Source: Streptococcus australis
GTDB lineage: Bacteria > Bacillota > Bacilli > Lactobacillales > Streptococcaceae
Direction of reading: 5' to 3'
Assembly (NCBI RefSeq): GCF_003943615.1
Contig: NZ_RJPZ01000005.1
Location: 103,824-167,823 of the forward strand
DNA: 64,000 nt
Made by a program: the position numbers and the translations under genes. This document shows positions 47,901 to 56,985 of the stretch, piece after piece. How positions within the stretch are numbered: position 1 is the stretch's first letter; the number at the start of each line of letters is the position of its first letter. The notes beneath the pieces are model-generated. The model was not told the origin of the DNA. It made no database searches and worked only from the letters and a program-made list of their open reading frames with translations.

Positions 47901-47992
47901 AGGTTCTCATCTGCTGCCACCACTTGATTTAAGATAAAGGGAGCTAGCAGGAGGCTTGAAGCCACCATGGACACCACTGTTTTCTTTTTCAT
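44921..47992 (-). CDS. Cell-wall-anchored Xaa-Pro dipeptidyl peptidase
   Basis: 1023-residue surface enzyme that removes X-Pro dipeptides from peptides. In order: signal peptide (1-26, ending VVAADE), a Ser/Thr/Pro-rich linker to ~140, a PepX-like helical region, the S15 alpha/beta-hydrolase domain with nucleophile Ser455 in MTGLSWAGTT, the Asp in LVHGLNDDNVK and the His in YLHQGDHVYP, a C-terminal beta domain, then LPQTG, a hydrophobic helix and KKKKED. LPQTG and the tail are a sortase signal. S. gordonii and S. suis have anchored enzymes of this type. A cre-like site lies between its -35 and -10. Confidence 0.93.
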   Translation of the reverse strand: MKKKTVVSMVASSLLLAPFILNQVVAADENLPELSPTKEVVTQVVPEPVASEGAASQSQADQTASVPSVDQKKEDVTSEPTIASPIDPTETEKVDKQVGQDKDLTTVEKTNIPQAPQGTSEQASPAASTRAASPATGQALTSYTGSLVNSDLKNKELTVQDAVDELLQWAAKDPKQAGQSAVDRERFAKSLGMISTQEDLNRKVSQEELTNMYSIAKKLYDAYRSEKKAPLFLNGRAQPIFPYTTGEKADEDYHYEDSEIVRFPVYVETDYDTDGDGKPDLVKAIVQLPKAVARGDFKAATILEARPYVAGTLDENNVTLESLGLPTDGSYDMKKLREQPAKRQAVGSSSTVEAAKKAKASDWYYYSPYEYIYDYENLNWYDYFLVRGYAFISSAGLGTKGSEGFNTTGSDLEINAFKNIIEWVNGKRKAYTDKTSNVEIKADWATGNVAMTGLSWAGTTTFGVASTGVEGLKTIVPAAGIASWYDYFNSQGTAYGNPPYSDLSWLSLYVGTRILDEADWAGIWQNYANYINQLNKDQNAHERNYSDVWKERDYTLNPEKFKTSALLVHGLNDDNVKTKHFELMYDALKKAGQNVKLYLHQGDHVYPAAMSRGYGIQANGQDFYDLLNTWLTHYLYGVENQVENLPAVLAQNNYDPSKWTTYDNWKTSQRLFLNAQSKRLEETISSDYAGAGVEVAKRDETVSQGSSKANMTFVSEVTEDTTIKGHIPVHFKAALAKGKGKNFQINALLVDVSDEEFDVVGNGGVKADKKADGFWMGSTLSNLSVAEFETIKTKYKVIAKGWINLANPESGYDSASSRNSIEPKVGEFHDYTVHLQPNLYTVKKGHKLALVFNTYDPSDLTVENPYEVTFKTDSIRATIPIVEGTRSQVASYLPHASDTDYANLPEIQGAKLVEPAVHYIEEYHLPVLPEPERYDKSEIPASPNLRPLVKTAEKETAKPESLSVAYGQTFVSETVKEATPAQEKAGQLPQTGTEEEWIGFYGLGTLLLSSLLFWKKKKEDVQG

Positions 47993-48027
47993 AAAAGAGA
48001 CCTCACTATTTTGTAATCAATACAACT

Positions 48028-48056
48028 ATTATACTATGTAAGCGCTTTTATAGCAA
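48028..48056 (-). promoter_or_regulatory. Promoter of the X-prolyl peptidase gene with cre site in the spacer
   Basis: TTGCTA (48056-48051), 17-base spacer, TATAAT (48033-48028). Bases 48036-48051, ATGTAAGCGCTTTTAT, match the CcpA consensus WTGNNARCGNWWWCAW with one mismatch and fill the spacer, a layout expected for glucose repression. Confidence 0.75.
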
Positions 48057-48068
48057 ATTCTGAACAAG

Positions 48069-48096
48069 AAAAAAATCGAGGCAAATTTGCCTCGAT
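48069..48096 (-). terminator. Terminator after the peptide-binding lipoprotein gene
   Basis: Perfect self-complementary ATCGAGGCAAATTTGCCTCGAT region (9-bp stem, 4-base loop) followed on the minus strand by TTTTTTCTTG; listed by position 48075-48096 for the stem. Confidence 0.88.
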
Positions 48097-48106
48097 CAAA
48101 AGATAT

Positions 48107-50107
48107 TTATTTCACGTGATCTTTTAATTCTTCTTGAGCTTTTTGGTTAGACTCTACTTGGTCTTTCTTCCATTTTTCAAGAGCTTTGTTGTAGTCTTCG
48201 GTTGTTACAGCCTTGTCTTGAAGTTCCATACCTTTGTAGACAACGTTGTCTTTCCCTTTACCACCAGTCCAGCCAAATGGTGCTGAGAATGGTACAACAC
48301 GAGTCAAGAATGGACGACCTGTCTTAGAAGTTGTTGGGATGACCAAAGCACTATCTGTCAACCAAGCTTGAGCTGCAGCATATTTCTCATAACGTTTATT
48401 GAGGTCTTGTGTTTCAGCTCCTGCTTCTGTTACCATCTTCTCAAAGTCGTACAAACCAACTTTCTTAGCTGCCTCATTGTTTTCACTTGGGTCAAATCCA
48501 AGGAAGGTACGAGTATTTTCACCAGAAGATGCTTTCAAGATATCAAGGTAAGTTGATGGGTCTTGATAGTCAGGGCTCCATCCAACGTTATCTGAGATAT
48601 CCCAGTCTTCGTCTTCTGCTTTAGCAGCAAAGAGGGTTACGTTCAAGAGATCTTCTTTGGATACCATATGGATATCGACAACGACGTTTTCTTTTCCAAG
48701 TGAGCTTTCAACTGATTGTTTGAAAGATTGAGCACGTTGAACCTTAGATGGAGTCGTTTGGTCTACTGGCATATCCAAGTGGATTGGGAATTTCACACCA
48801 TCTGCTTCAAGTGCAGATTTCGCTTTCGCAAACTCTTCTTTGGCTTGTTTTGCGTTGTAAAGACCATTTTGACCATCGTCAAGATTTGCATCTTTCCACT
48901 CGTCTCCATAAGTCACCAACTCAGATTTAACCATCTCACCGAAGGTCTTGCCATCTGCTTGAACGAATGTAGGTGGGATGTACAAGTTACGGATCAGTTT
49001 GCTTGCTCCATCTTTACCATTTGCTTGGGCAGCATAGGCTTCACGGTCAAAGGCAAAGCTGATCGCTTGACGGAAGTCTTTGTTCAAAAGAGCTTTCTTA
49101 GTAGATGATTTTTCTTCATCAGTTGTTTTTGAAGTGTACTTGTATGACTGACGATCGATATTGACACCGATAACGAAGGTGCTGGCATCTTGTGGAGTGT
49201 AGATGATTTCATCTTTAAACTTCTTAGCTTGGTCTGTGAATCCAGGTCCTGTTGGGAACAATTTAGCAAGGCTAAGAGCATTGTCCTCAAATGAGTTCGC
49301 CAATTTACTTTGGTCTTGACCATCATAGTATTCGAGCTTAACATCTGTGATGTGAACATTGTCCTTATCCCAGTAGTTTTCATTCTTGCTCATCTCGATA
49401 GATGATTTAGAAGTGAAGCTCTTCAAGATGTATGGACCATTGTAAAGAAGAGAGCTAGTATCACTTGCTTGGGCAAATTTATCTCCTTTAGATTCTACGA
49501 ACTTCTCGTTGATTGGGAAAGTGATCCCAAGAGTCAACTTAGAATTCCAGAAAGGCTCTGCCTGGTTCAAAGTGATTTGAAGTGTATGGTCATCAACCGC
49601 TTTAATACCTACATTTTTGAAGTCTGAAGTCTTACCTTCAACATAATCATTCAAGCCCTTGATGGAGTTTTGAATGATGTAGAGCATTTCAGACTTGTGG
49701 TCAGCAGCATATTTGATCCCTGCAACGAAGTCATGAGCTGTCACGTCCGCATACTCTTCCCCTTCTGAATCATACCATTTGGCATCTTCACGAAGTTTGT
49801 AAGTATAAGTCAAGCCATCTTTTGAAACTGTCCAGTCTTTAGCAAGTGAAGGAATCAAATTCCCATACTTGTCGTTTTCAAACAATCCATCAATCAAGTT
49901 TCCTGTGATTTCGTGGGTTGCAGCTTTACCAGATGTGATGTAGTTCAAGTTTTCAGGTTCTGTCTCATAGACATAAGAGAACTTTTGACCTGCTTCACTT
50001 GATTTTGAACTAGAGCTAGATGATTTAGAACCACCAGAACATGCTGCAAGAATACCTGCTGAAAGAAGAGCTACTCCTGCAAGAGCAATGACATTTCTTT
50101 TTTTCAT
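48107..50107 (-). CDS. Oligopeptide-binding lipoprotein (AliA/AmiA/HppA type)
   Basis: 666-residue family 5 solute-binding protein. The lipoprotein signal ends LLSAGILAAC (Cys at 23), followed by a Ser-rich linker. DPP/OPP family segments include LIPSLAKDWTVSKDGLTYTY and DFRQAISFAFDRE. The mature protein should sit outside the membrane and hand peptides to the shared AmiCDEF permease, which is not in the window. It is a lone gene, as AliA/AliB are, and its signal-peptide remnant could act as a short hydrophobic signal, as reported for Hpp-type lipoproteins. Tandem CodY-like sites precede it. Confidence 0.92.
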   Translation of the reverse strand: MKKRNVIALAGVALLSAGILAACSGGSKSSSSSSKSSEAGQKFSYVYETEPENLNYITSGKAATHEITGNLIDGLFENDKYGNLIPSLAKDWTVSKDGLTYTYKLREDAKWYDSEGEEYADVTAHDFVAGIKYAADHKSEMLYIIQNSIKGLNDYVEGKTSDFKNVGIKAVDDHTLQITLNQAEPFWNSKLTLGITFPINEKFVESKGDKFAQASDTSSLLYNGPYILKSFTSKSSIEMSKNENYWDKDNVHITDVKLEYYDGQDQSKLANSFEDNALSLAKLFPTGPGFTDQAKKFKDEIIYTPQDASTFVIGVNIDRQSYKYTSKTTDEEKSSTKKALLNKDFRQAISFAFDREAYAAQANGKDGASKLIRNLYIPPTFVQADGKTFGEMVKSELVTYGDEWKDANLDDGQNGLYNAKQAKEEFAKAKSALEADGVKFPIHLDMPVDQTTPSKVQRAQSFKQSVESSLGKENVVVDIHMVSKEDLLNVTLFAAKAEDEDWDISDNVGWSPDYQDPSTYLDILKASSGENTRTFLGFDPSENNEAAKKVGLYDFEKMVTEAGAETQDLNKRYEKYAAAQAWLTDSALVIPTTSKTGRPFLTRVVPFSAPFGWTGGKGKDNVVYKGMELQDKAVTTEDYNKALEKWKKDQVESNQKAQEELKDHVK

Positions 50108-50143
50108 TGTTTACTCCTAATAAATTTTTAAGGTTGTCCTAAG

Positions 50144-50152
50144 ATTATACCA
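50144..50152 (-). promoter_or_regulatory. Extended -10 of the peptide-binding lipoprotein gene
   Basis: TGG-TATAAT on the minus strand, 37 bases before the ATG. Confidence 0.65.
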
Positions 50153-50156
50153 CAAA

Positions 50157-50189
50157 GATTTTCAGAAGAGAAGTAATTTTCTGAAAATT
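50157..50189 (-). promoter_or_regulatory. Tandem CodY boxes
   Basis: AATTTTCTGAAAATT at 50175-50189 matches the CodY consensus AATTTTCWGAAAATT at all 15 positions. A second site at 50157-50171 matches about 11 of 15 and overlaps the -35 region. CodY in streptococci represses peptide uptake when branched-chain amino acids are plentiful. Confidence 0.8.
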
Positions 50190-50216
50190 TATTAAATTTT
50201 GTAATTTTTCTTATCC

Positions 50217-51002
50217 TTAGCATTTATTAAAGTGGGAACCATAGTCTACAAAGTCCTTGACATCGCTGGTTTTGCCCTCATGAAGGTCTCGAACAATTTT
50301 CGATCCGACGATGACACCATCAGATACCTGATTAAAACGTTGAATATCTTCCTTAGTGGAGACTCCAAAACCTGTCAGTACTGGAATAGTGGCCAAGTCT
50401 CTCAAGGTCGCCAAGTGCTGATCCAAGTCATCCCGGTAGTTCCCCATTTTTCCAGTCACCCCATTGATGGCTACCGCATAGATAAAGCCTTCTGCTTCTT
50501 GGATCAAAGTCTTCTGGCGTTTGATACCTGTGGTCAAGCTGACCAAGGGAACGAGGGCAATGTCACTCTCTTTCAAGTAAGGGGCAATCATATCCGCATG
50601 CTCATTTGGCAGGTCCGGAATGATCAAACCTTTGACTGAGGTAGAAGCTAACTCTTTTATAAAGGCTTCTATCCCATATTGGTAGACCGGGTTGATATAG
50701 GTCATGATGACGAGAGGAATCTTGGTCTCTTGCTCTTGGAGTTTTTTCACAATAGCTGTTAAGGTCACGCCCTTCGCTAAACTGCGTTGCCCAGCCATTT
50801 CGATGACTGGCCCATCCGCTACAGGATCAGACCAAGGAATACCCACTTCAATAGCCGATGCTCCACTTTCTTCCAAGAGCTGGATGGTATCAAATAGGCC
50901 ATCCAATCCCTGCTCGTGATCCCCCGCCATAATGTAAGGCACGAAGATCCCACGCTTACCATCTTTGATGGCTTGTAAATGCTCTGTTAGTGTTTTTGTC
51001 AT
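50217..51002 (-). CDS. trpA: TrpA, tryptophan synthase alpha subunit
   Basis: 261-residue TIM barrel that releases indole from indole-3-glycerol phosphate. The catalytic Glu is in [16 protein letters not shown] and the Asp in [11 protein letters not shown]; the phosphate site is GFGVSTKED. Last gene of the trp operon, 2 bp after trpB. Confidence 0.95.
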   Translation of the reverse strand: MTKTLTEHLQAIKDGKRGIFVPYIMAGDHEQGLDGLFDTIQLLEESGASAIEVGIPWSDPVADGPVIEMAGQRSLAKGVTLTAIVKKLQEQETKIPLVIMTYINPVYQYGIEAFIKELASTSVKGLIIPDLPNEHADMIAPYLKESDIALVPLVSLTTGIKRQKTLIQEAEGFIYAVAINGVTGKMGNYRDDLDQHLATLRDLATIPVLTGFGVSTKEDIQRFNQVSDGVIVGSKIVRDLHEGKTSDVKDFVDYGSHFNKC

Positions 51003-51004
51003 TT

Positions 51005-52207
51005 CTACTTCCCTTCTGCTTCAAACCGTTCTTTGACCTGCATGACATCCTTGTCTCCACGACCAGATAGGCAGACGATGATCGTTTGGTCTGGAGTCAT
51101 TTCTGCTGCGACTTTTTGCGCTAGAGCGATAGCATGACTGGACTCCAAGGCTGGAATAATCCCTTCCAAACGAGAAAGCAACTGAAATCCTTCTAGGGCT
51201 TCTTCATCCGTGATCGCATCATAGGTTGCCCGGCCAATTTCATTGAAATAGCAATGCTCTGGACCCACACCAGGATAATCCAAACCAGCAGAGATGGAGA
51301 AAGCTTCCATGATTTGTCCATGGGCATCTTGAAGCACTTCCATCAAGGCTCCGTGAAGAATTCCTGGACGACCTTTGGCAAAGGTAGCTGCATGTTTGTC
51401 CGTATTCAAACCAAGGCCAGACGCCTCTGCTCCGTACATAGCTACAGACTCATCTTCTACGAAGGGATAGAACATGCCAATGGCATTGGAACCCCCACCG
51501 ATACAAGCTAGGACCGCGTCAGGAAGTTTTCCACCTGAGACCTCTGCAAACTGACGTTTCGCTTCCTTACCAATAACAGATTGAAAATCTCGAACAATCT
51601 CTGGGAAGGGAGCTGGTCCGAGGGCAGATCCCATGATGTAGTGGGTATCATCAATACCAGCTACCCATGCACGAAGGGCCGCATTGACCGCATCTTTCAG
51701 CACGCGCGACCCGTCTGTTACACTATGAACTTTTGCTCCCAAGAGCTCCATCCGAAAGACGTTGAGGGCTTGGCGTTTAACATCTTCTTCTCCCATGTAG
51801 ATGGTACACTCCATCTCGAAGAGAGCCGCAGCCGTCGCAGTCGCTACCCCGTGTTGACCAGCCCCTGTCTCTGCGATGATCTTCTTCTTGCCCATCCGTT
51901 TAGCCAGCAAGACCTGCCCAAGGGCATTGTTAATCTTGTGAGCCCCTGTGTGGTTGAGGTCTTCCCGTTTCAGGTAGATTTGTGCTCCACCGATGTGCTT
52001 AGAAAGACTTTTGGCATGGTAAAGTGGAGTCTCCCGTCCCACATAATTCTTGAGCAAGTCATCCAATTCCGCTTGAAAGCTTGGATCTGCTTTGGCTTCC
52101 CTATAAGCCTTATCGAGTTCAATCACGGCTGTCATCAGGGTTTCTGGAACAAACTGTCCTCCAAATTTTCCATAAAATCCTTTTTCATCCGGTAGTTGAT
52201 AGTTCAT
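51005..52207 (-). CDS. trpB: TrpB, tryptophan synthase beta subunit
   Basis: 400-residue PLP enzyme that joins indole and serine. The PLP Lys is in [14 protein letters not shown], the phosphate-binding loop is [12 protein letters not shown], and [10 protein letters not shown] and the C-terminal LSGRGDKD complete the active site. It overlaps trpF by 4 bp. Confidence 0.96.
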   Translation of the reverse strand: MNYQLPDEKGFYGKFGGQFVPETLMTAVIELDKAYREAKADPSFQAELDDLLKNYVGRETPLYHAKSLSKHIGGAQIYLKREDLNHTGAHKINNALGQVLLAKRMGKKKIIAETGAGQHGVATATAAALFEMECTIYMGEEDVKRQALNVFRMELLGAKVHSVTDGSRVLKDAVNAALRAWVAGIDDTHYIMGSALGPAPFPEIVRDFQSVIGKEAKRQFAEVSGGKLPDAVLACIGGGSNAIGMFYPFVEDESVAMYGAEASGLGLNTDKHAATFAKGRPGILHGALMEVLQDAHGQIMEAFSISAGLDYPGVGPEHCYFNEIGRATYDAITDEEALEGFQLLSRLEGIIPALESSHAIALAQKVAAEMTPDQTIIVCLSGRGDKDVMQVKERFEAEGK

Positions 52208-52785
52208 GCTTTCGCTCCTTCTATAAATGCTTTTATCTTTTCTATATCTTTGCGACCGTCCGTTTCGACTCCTGAAGAGACATCTAGCGCATATGGCTGA
52301 AAGGTCTCTCTAGCTTGGTGGACATTGTCCACTGTTAAGCCACCTGCTATAAAGAAGTCCTGCTGGATCTTCTGATCTTTCAGCAAGTCCCAATCAAAGG
52401 TTTGACCACTCCCAGCTACTGGAGCATCAAAGAGCAGATAATCTGCCTGGCTGCTTACTTGGGCTTCCTGATCACTGAGCTGGATCGCTCGAATGACGGG
52501 AACTGAAATCAATGGAATCAGAACTTCATCAAAAGTTCCATGAATCTGAACCATGTCTAAGGGAACCTGACCAATCGCTTGTTCCAAGTCTTCTAGACTC
52601 GGTGAGACAAAGACTCCAACAATTTTGGTCTTGCCAGTCACCCGTTTTGCCAATTCCTGGGCTTGCTCTAGACTGACTTGCCGCTTGCTCTCAGCGAATA
52701 CAAAGCCGATATAGTCTGCGCCTGCTAGGACAGCTGTCTCCACTGCTTCCACTGTAGACAGGCCACATATTTTAACCTTTGTCAA
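52204..52785 (-). CDS. trpF: TrpF, phosphoribosylanthranilate isomerase
   Basis: 193-residue TIM barrel. The catalytic Cys is in [13 protein letters not shown], the Asp in LLFDAPVAG, and the phosphate loops are [11 protein letters not shown] and [12 protein letters not shown]. It is a separate protein, not fused to TrpC. It overlaps trpC by 14 bp. Confidence 0.95.
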   Translation of the reverse strand: MTKVKICGLSTVEAVETAVLAGADYIGFVFAESKRQVSLEQAQELAKRVTGKTKIVGVFVSPSLEDLEQAIGQVPLDMVQIHGTFDEVLIPLISVPVIRAIQLSDQEAQVSSQADYLLFDAPVAGSGQTFDWDLLKDQKIQQDFFIAGGLTVDNVHQARETFQPYALDVSSGVETDGRKDIEKIKAFIEGAKA

Positions 52786-53539
52786 TTTGTAACTCCTTGA
52801 CCTTTTCTGCTACATCCCCTACTGTCATGAGAGCAGTTCCTACCAAGATCCCATTAAAGTAGGGAGCGACAAGGCCTGCATCTGCCCCATTAAAAATAGC
52901 GGACTCAGATATATAAACGGGCTGGTCTTTGAAATGCGTAGACAATTCAAGACTGGTATTCAGATCCGTTTCAAAGGTGACGAGATTCCGGTTGTTAACC
53001 CCGATGATGTCAGCTCCGATCCGATGGGCTATTTCGAGTTCAGGTAAGTTATGGGTTTCTACAAGAACCTCCAGACCAAGTCCCGTCGCAAAGTCATAGA
53101 GTTCTTTGAGCCGGGCTTCTGGCAGGGCTGCGACAATCAAAAGAATGACCGTAGCTCCCGCATTGCGAGAGCGGACGATCTGTTTCTCATCAATGATAAA
53201 ATCTTTGGCCAAAGTTGGAATCGTCACCTGGGAAGAAATCTCACGAAGATAGTCTAGATCCCCCTTAAAGAAGACTTGGTCCGTCAAGACCGAGATCATG
53301 GCTGCCCCATTTTCTTCATAGGTCTTAGCTTGGGCGACAATATCCACATCCAGATTGATATCCCCCATACTAGGACTGGCTTTCTTCACCTCGGCGATGA
53401 TTTGTAAGTGCTCTTGATGGCTCTTGAGAAAATCATAGAGACGGTAGGTCTGACGGAGAGGTTGGAGGTCTTCCATGACCATTTGAGCCACTTCTTTTTC
53501 TTTTTGTTCTAAGATTGTAGGTAGAAAGGCTTTACTCAT
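52772..53539 (-). CDS. trpC: TrpC, indole-3-glycerol-phosphate synthase
   Basis: 255-residue TIM barrel. Family segments are [37 protein letters not shown] and YISESAIF, with catalytic Lys and Glu residues. It overlaps trpD by 4 bp and trpF by 14 bp. Confidence 0.95.
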   Translation of the reverse strand: MSKAFLPTILEQKEKEVAQMVMEDLQPLRQTYRLYDFLKSHQEHLQIIAEVKKASPSMGDINLDVDIVAQAKTYEENGAAMISVLTDQVFFKGDLDYLREISSQVTIPTLAKDFIIDEKQIVRSRNAGATVILLIVAALPEARLKELYDFATGLGLEVLVETHNLPELEIAHRIGADIIGVNNRNLVTFETDLNTSLELSTHFKDQPVYISESAIFNGADAGLVAPYFNGILVGTALMTVGDVAEKVKELQIDKG

Positions 53540-54540
53540 ACTTGAACCTCTTGTAAGTGTTGCAATTTAGCAAGGGCAGAACCATCCGCTATCAATTGGC
53601 GCGCCAACTCTACACCTTCTTTGATCGTTGCGACTTTCCCATTAGTAAAGAAGCCCAGACCAGCGTTGAGAACCGTCGTTTCCAGATAAGGGCTGGCTTC
53701 ATTCTTCAAGACACTGAGGAGAATCGCAGCATTTTCCTTGGCATCACCACCTGTAATTTCGGATAGCTCCACCTTTTCCATCCCCATATCTTCATAGGTA
53801 AAGGTATGCTGGCTGATGTTCCCATCTTCTAGCAGGGTGTAGGTATTGGTCCCATAGAGAGCCGCTTCGTCCATATTGTCAGGACCTGTGATGACCACTG
53901 CACGTTTGCGTCCCAACTGTTGGATAGCACGGGCGACAATTTCTTGCAATTCGGCACGATAGAGACCCATGAGTTGCGTTTCTAGGTCCAGCGGATTCGC
54001 CAGAGGGCCGACCAGGTTCATGATCGTTGGAATCCCCATAGCTTGACGAGCTGGGCCAATGAAGCGCATAGCTGGATGCATGGTCTGAGCAAAGATAAAG
54101 GCCAAACCAACCTCGTCCAAAGCTTTAGAGAGGGTTTCTGGCGAAGCAGCTACGTTGATGCCAAGCGCTTCTAGGACATCCGCAGATCCTGACTTAGAAG
54201 AAACAGAGCGATTGCCGGCCTTGGCCATGCGGATCCCTCCAGCAGCCAGAACAAAGCAAACCGTCGTCGAAATGTTAAAGCTATAGGATTGATCGCCACC
54301 AGTCCCACAGTTACACATGGCATCTGAAAAGGTCTCGGGTAAAACCGTCGCATGGGCCTTTAAGGCGCGTACAATCCCCGTAATTTCGTCCGCTGTTTCT
54401 CCCTTGGTTTTGAGTCCCATCAAAAAGGCAGCGATTTGACTTTCTGATAGTTGGTTCTGCAAGATTTGATCAAAGACTTCTTGGACTTGCTCTTGGGTCA
54501 AGTCTTGGCGATTAGAGATTTGTAAGAATAGTTCTTTCAT
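53536..54540 (-). CDS. trpD: TrpD, anthranilate phosphoribosyltransferase
   Basis: 334-residue enzyme that adds PRPP ribose to anthranilate. The PRPP site is CNCGTGGDQSYSFNIST, and AKAGNRSVSSKSGSADVLE and GPLANPLD also mark the family. It is not fused to TrpG. A 97-bp gap containing a 34-bp tandem duplication separates it from trpG. Confidence 0.95.
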   Translation of the reverse strand: MKELFLQISNRQDLTQEQVQEVFDQILQNQLSESQIAAFLMGLKTKGETADEITGIVRALKAHATVLPETFSDAMCNCGTGGDQSYSFNISTTVCFVLAAGGIRMAKAGNRSVSSKSGSADVLEALGINVAASPETLSKALDEVGLAFIFAQTMHPAMRFIGPARQAMGIPTIMNLVGPLANPLDLETQLMGLYRAELQEIVARAIQQLGRKRAVVITGPDNMDEAALYGTNTYTLLEDGNISQHTFTYEDMGMEKVELSEITGGDAKENAAILLSVLKNEASPYLETTVLNAGLGFFTNGKVATIKEGVELARQLIADGSALAKLQHLQEVQV

Positions 54541-54561
54541 AAGGAGTTCCTCTTGTCTTTT

Positions 54562-54629
54562 CTACAGGTTTATTCGGTATTCTATCTGCTTAGTACTACA
54601 GGTTTATTCGGTATTCTATCTGCTTAGTA
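54562..54629. repeat. 34-bp perfect tandem duplication between trpG and trpD
   Basis: Positions 54562-54595 and 54596-54629 are identical. A further CTAC-GGT fragment follows at 54630-54637, right up to the trpG stop. The element lies wholly between stop and start, so it changes only spacer length. No hairpin or ribosome site lies inside the unit. Confidence 0.95.
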
Positions 54630-54637
54630 CTACCGGT

Positions 54638-55204
54638 CTAGTCTAGGACTAGCTTCACAAAATTTTCAATCATTTTTAGGCCATCTGGACTACCGATACT
54701 CTCAGGATGGTATTGAAGCCCGTAGATAGGCAGACTCTTGTGTTGAATGGCCATGATTTCTTGGTCGTCCGTAGTAATGGCCGTGACCTCAAATTCTTCT
54801 GGCATTTGATCAACGACGATCGAATGGTAACGCATGATGGGGACTTCATTGTCAATATCCTCAAAAATTGGTGAAGGTGTTTCAAAGATGATCTGACTTT
54901 GTTTCCCATGCATGACATTCTTAGCCAAGCGCAACTTGCCGCCAAATGTTTCTGCCAGAGCCTGATGACCAAGACAAATCCCTAACATGGGCTTTTTACC
55001 AGCGAAGTCCTTGATCATGGCTTCCATTTTCCCAGCATCTGCCGGCCAGCCTGGACCTGGTGAAAAGACAAGGGCATCTGCCAACTCCGCCTGCTCATAC
55101 AAGCGTTCATCATCATTTCGCAAGACCTCAACCTCTGTAAATGTTCCCAGATATTGGGCCAAATTATAGGTGAAGGAATCATAATTATCCACTAATAAAA
55201 TCAT
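54638..55204 (-). CDS. trpG: TrpG, anthranilate synthase glutaminase subunit
   Basis: 188-residue class I glutamine amidotransferase. The Cys nucleophile is in LGICLGHQAL (about residue 84), and the His-Glu pair is in YGLQYHPESIGS. It provides ammonia to TrpE. It starts 4 bp inside the trpE end. Confidence 0.95.
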   Translation of the reverse strand: MILLVDNYDSFTYNLAQYLGTFTEVEVLRNDDERLYEQAELADALVFSPGPGWPADAGKMEAMIKDFAGKKPMLGICLGHQALAETFGGKLRLAKNVMHGKQSQIIFETPSPIFEDIDNEVPIMRYHSIVVDQMPEEFEVTAITTDDQEIMAIQHKSLPIYGLQYHPESIGSPDGLKMIENFVKLVLD

Positions 55205-56556
55205 TGAACATCTCCTATTCTTGTCATTGATTTTGCCTTGTTAATCGTTTCGTAAAATTCATTCTCCGGAACACTGTCGTAGACAATCCCTGCTCCAGCT
55301 TGGACATAGGCCTTTTGATTTTTGAGGATCATGGTCCGGATGGCAATGGCAAAGTCCATATCCCCTGTAGCGGAGAGGTAGCCGATCGCACCCGCATAGA
55401 CCCCACGTTTTTCCTCTTCCAACTCATAGATCCGACGCATGGCCCGGATCTTAGGAGCCCCAGAGACTGTTCCAGCTGGTAGTGTAGCTTTCAAAGCATC
55501 TAGAGCTGTTAAGTGAGGCAGGAGTTGTCCCTTGACCACACTGGTCAGATGCATAACATAACGGAAATACTCCACTTCCATATACCTGGTCACCTCGACC
55601 GTTCCGTTTTGGGCGATTTTCCCGATATCATTTCGTCCCAGATCCACCAGCATGCGGTGCTCAGCTGTTTCCTTGACATCGTGAAGGAGTTCATGAGCCA
55701 AGGCTTGGTCCTCTTCCTCCGTCGTCCCACGAGGACGGGTTCCAGCTATCGGATTGGTGGTCACCTCTCCTTTTTTCACCGATACCAGGCTTTCCGGACT
55801 AGCCCCAATGATCTGGTAGTCGCCAAAGTCGTAGAAATAGAGATAGTTGGATGGGTTGGTCACGCGTAAATTTCGGTAATAATCCAAGGGATCTCCTTCG
55901 AAGTCTGCTGAGAAGCGTTGACTGAGGACACACTGGAACATATCACCTTCTCGGATCAGCTTCTTGGCCTTGGCCACCATCTCCATAAAGACTTCTTTTT
56001 CGATGTAGTTACTGAAGTGCAGGGCCTGCAAGGCCTGAGGGGTGAACTCATTTGGCGCTTGAGTTTGCAGATCAGTCACCACTTTTCCCAGTGATTGGCG
56101 GACCGCATCATTGCTCCGACCAGAGTAGATATTGTCCTCCACCACATAGACTTTTTCCTTCTTGTGGTCAAAGATCAAATAGGATTCGTAGATGAAAAAA
56201 TGCATGTCTGGTGTCCCGATGGTATCCTGAGGAATCCTTCCAATCTCCTCATAGACTCCGATCATATCATAGCCCGCAAAACCGATAGCCCCTCCGGCAA
56301 AAGGAAGATCAGATGTCAACCCCTTGACCGTTACCTGATGGAGGTAGTCAAAAGGATCTTGCTCCAGCACCTTGCCATTCTCATATAAGATTCCATCCTG
56401 ATAGGTCACCTCAAAGACTGGATTGTAGGCCACGATAGAAAAGCGGGCATTCTCCTTCTCACGCGGGATAGACTCAAGGATCACCTTATGGTCTCCTTGG
56501 ACACGCATGTAGGCTAGGATGGGGGTTAAGGTATCAGCTGGTAAAATTTTTTTCAT
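55201..56556 (-). CDS. trpE: TrpE, anthranilate synthase component I
   Basis: 451-residue chorismate-utilising enzyme. It has the IAGTRPRGTTEEED, HRMLVDLGRNDIG and LPAGTVSGAPKIRAM motifs of the active site, and the C-terminal IRTMILKNQKAYVQAGAGIVYDS cut here to AYVQAGAGIV. The N-terminal domain would hold the Trp feedback site. First gene of trpEGDCFBA behind a T-box leader. Confidence 0.96.
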   Translation of the reverse strand: MKKILPADTLTPILAYMRVQGDHKVILESIPREKENARFSIVAYNPVFEVTYQDGILYENGKVLEQDPFDYLHQVTVKGLTSDLPFAGGAIGFAGYDMIGVYEEIGRIPQDTIGTPDMHFFIYESYLIFDHKKEKVYVVEDNIYSGRSNDAVRQSLGKVVTDLQTQAPNEFTPQALQALHFSNYIEKEVFMEMVAKAKKLIREGDMFQCVLSQRFSADFEGDPLDYYRNLRVTNPSNYLYFYDFGDYQIIGASPESLVSVKKGEVTTNPIAGTRPRGTTEEEDQALAHELLHDVKETAEHRMLVDLGRNDIGKIAQNGTVEVTRYMEVEYFRYVMHLTSVVKGQLLPHLTALDALKATLPAGTVSGAPKIRAMRRIYELEEEKRGVYAGAIGYLSATGDMDFAIAIRTMILKNQKAYVQAGAGIVYDSVPENEFYETINKAKSMTRIGDVQ

Positions 56557-56656
56557 AGGAATTCCTTTCTTTTCCTAAGGACGAAGCCATGCAAGTCCTG
56601 ATCCAATCATATCCAATACTCTTCAAAGTTAACAACTAGACCAACTTCAAAAGAAT

Positions 56657-56925
56657 ACAAAAAACCTCACAGAGTAAAACTCTGTGAGGGCATTAAATCG
56701 GATTTAACACGGTACCACCTCAGTTAATGGTCAAAAAGGGTAGAAAGCGACCATTATCTCTATCTCCTCTAACAAGGAGTTGCACGATAAGGGGTGCCTA
56801 CCGAGAAGAATATGTGTTATCTTCTCCTACTCTAAACAATCAGCCCAATGTTCACTAACTCCGACTACCTGCTCACAATAGCCGCAGGCTCCCTGAAAAT
56901 CTTAGACTAGTTACTTTCTGATTTA
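56657..56925 (-). promoter_or_regulatory. T-box leader of the trp operon
   Basis: The minus-strand transcript contains the T-box core AGGTGGTACCGTG (56721-56708 region) that pairs with the uncharged tRNA acceptor end. It is followed by a terminator hairpin CCTCACAGAG/CTCTGTGAGG with TTTTTTG (56689-56659). The 5' half is a long stem-loop region with a candidate Trp specifier TGG in ACATTGGGC. Uncharged tRNA-Trp would stabilise the antiterminator and allow trp expression. The specifier position is tentative. Confidence 0.88.
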
Positions 56926-56931
56926 CTACAT

Positions 56932-56959
56932 ATTTTACTACATTTTTTAGGCTTGTCAA
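56932..56959 (-). promoter_or_regulatory. Promoter of the trp operon
   Basis: TTGACA (56959-56954), 16-base spacer, TAAAAT (56937-56932) on the minus strand, directly upstream of the T-box leader. Confidence 0.8.
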
Positions 56960-56985
56960 GAATTTTTTGACAGTTTATCCTAAAA

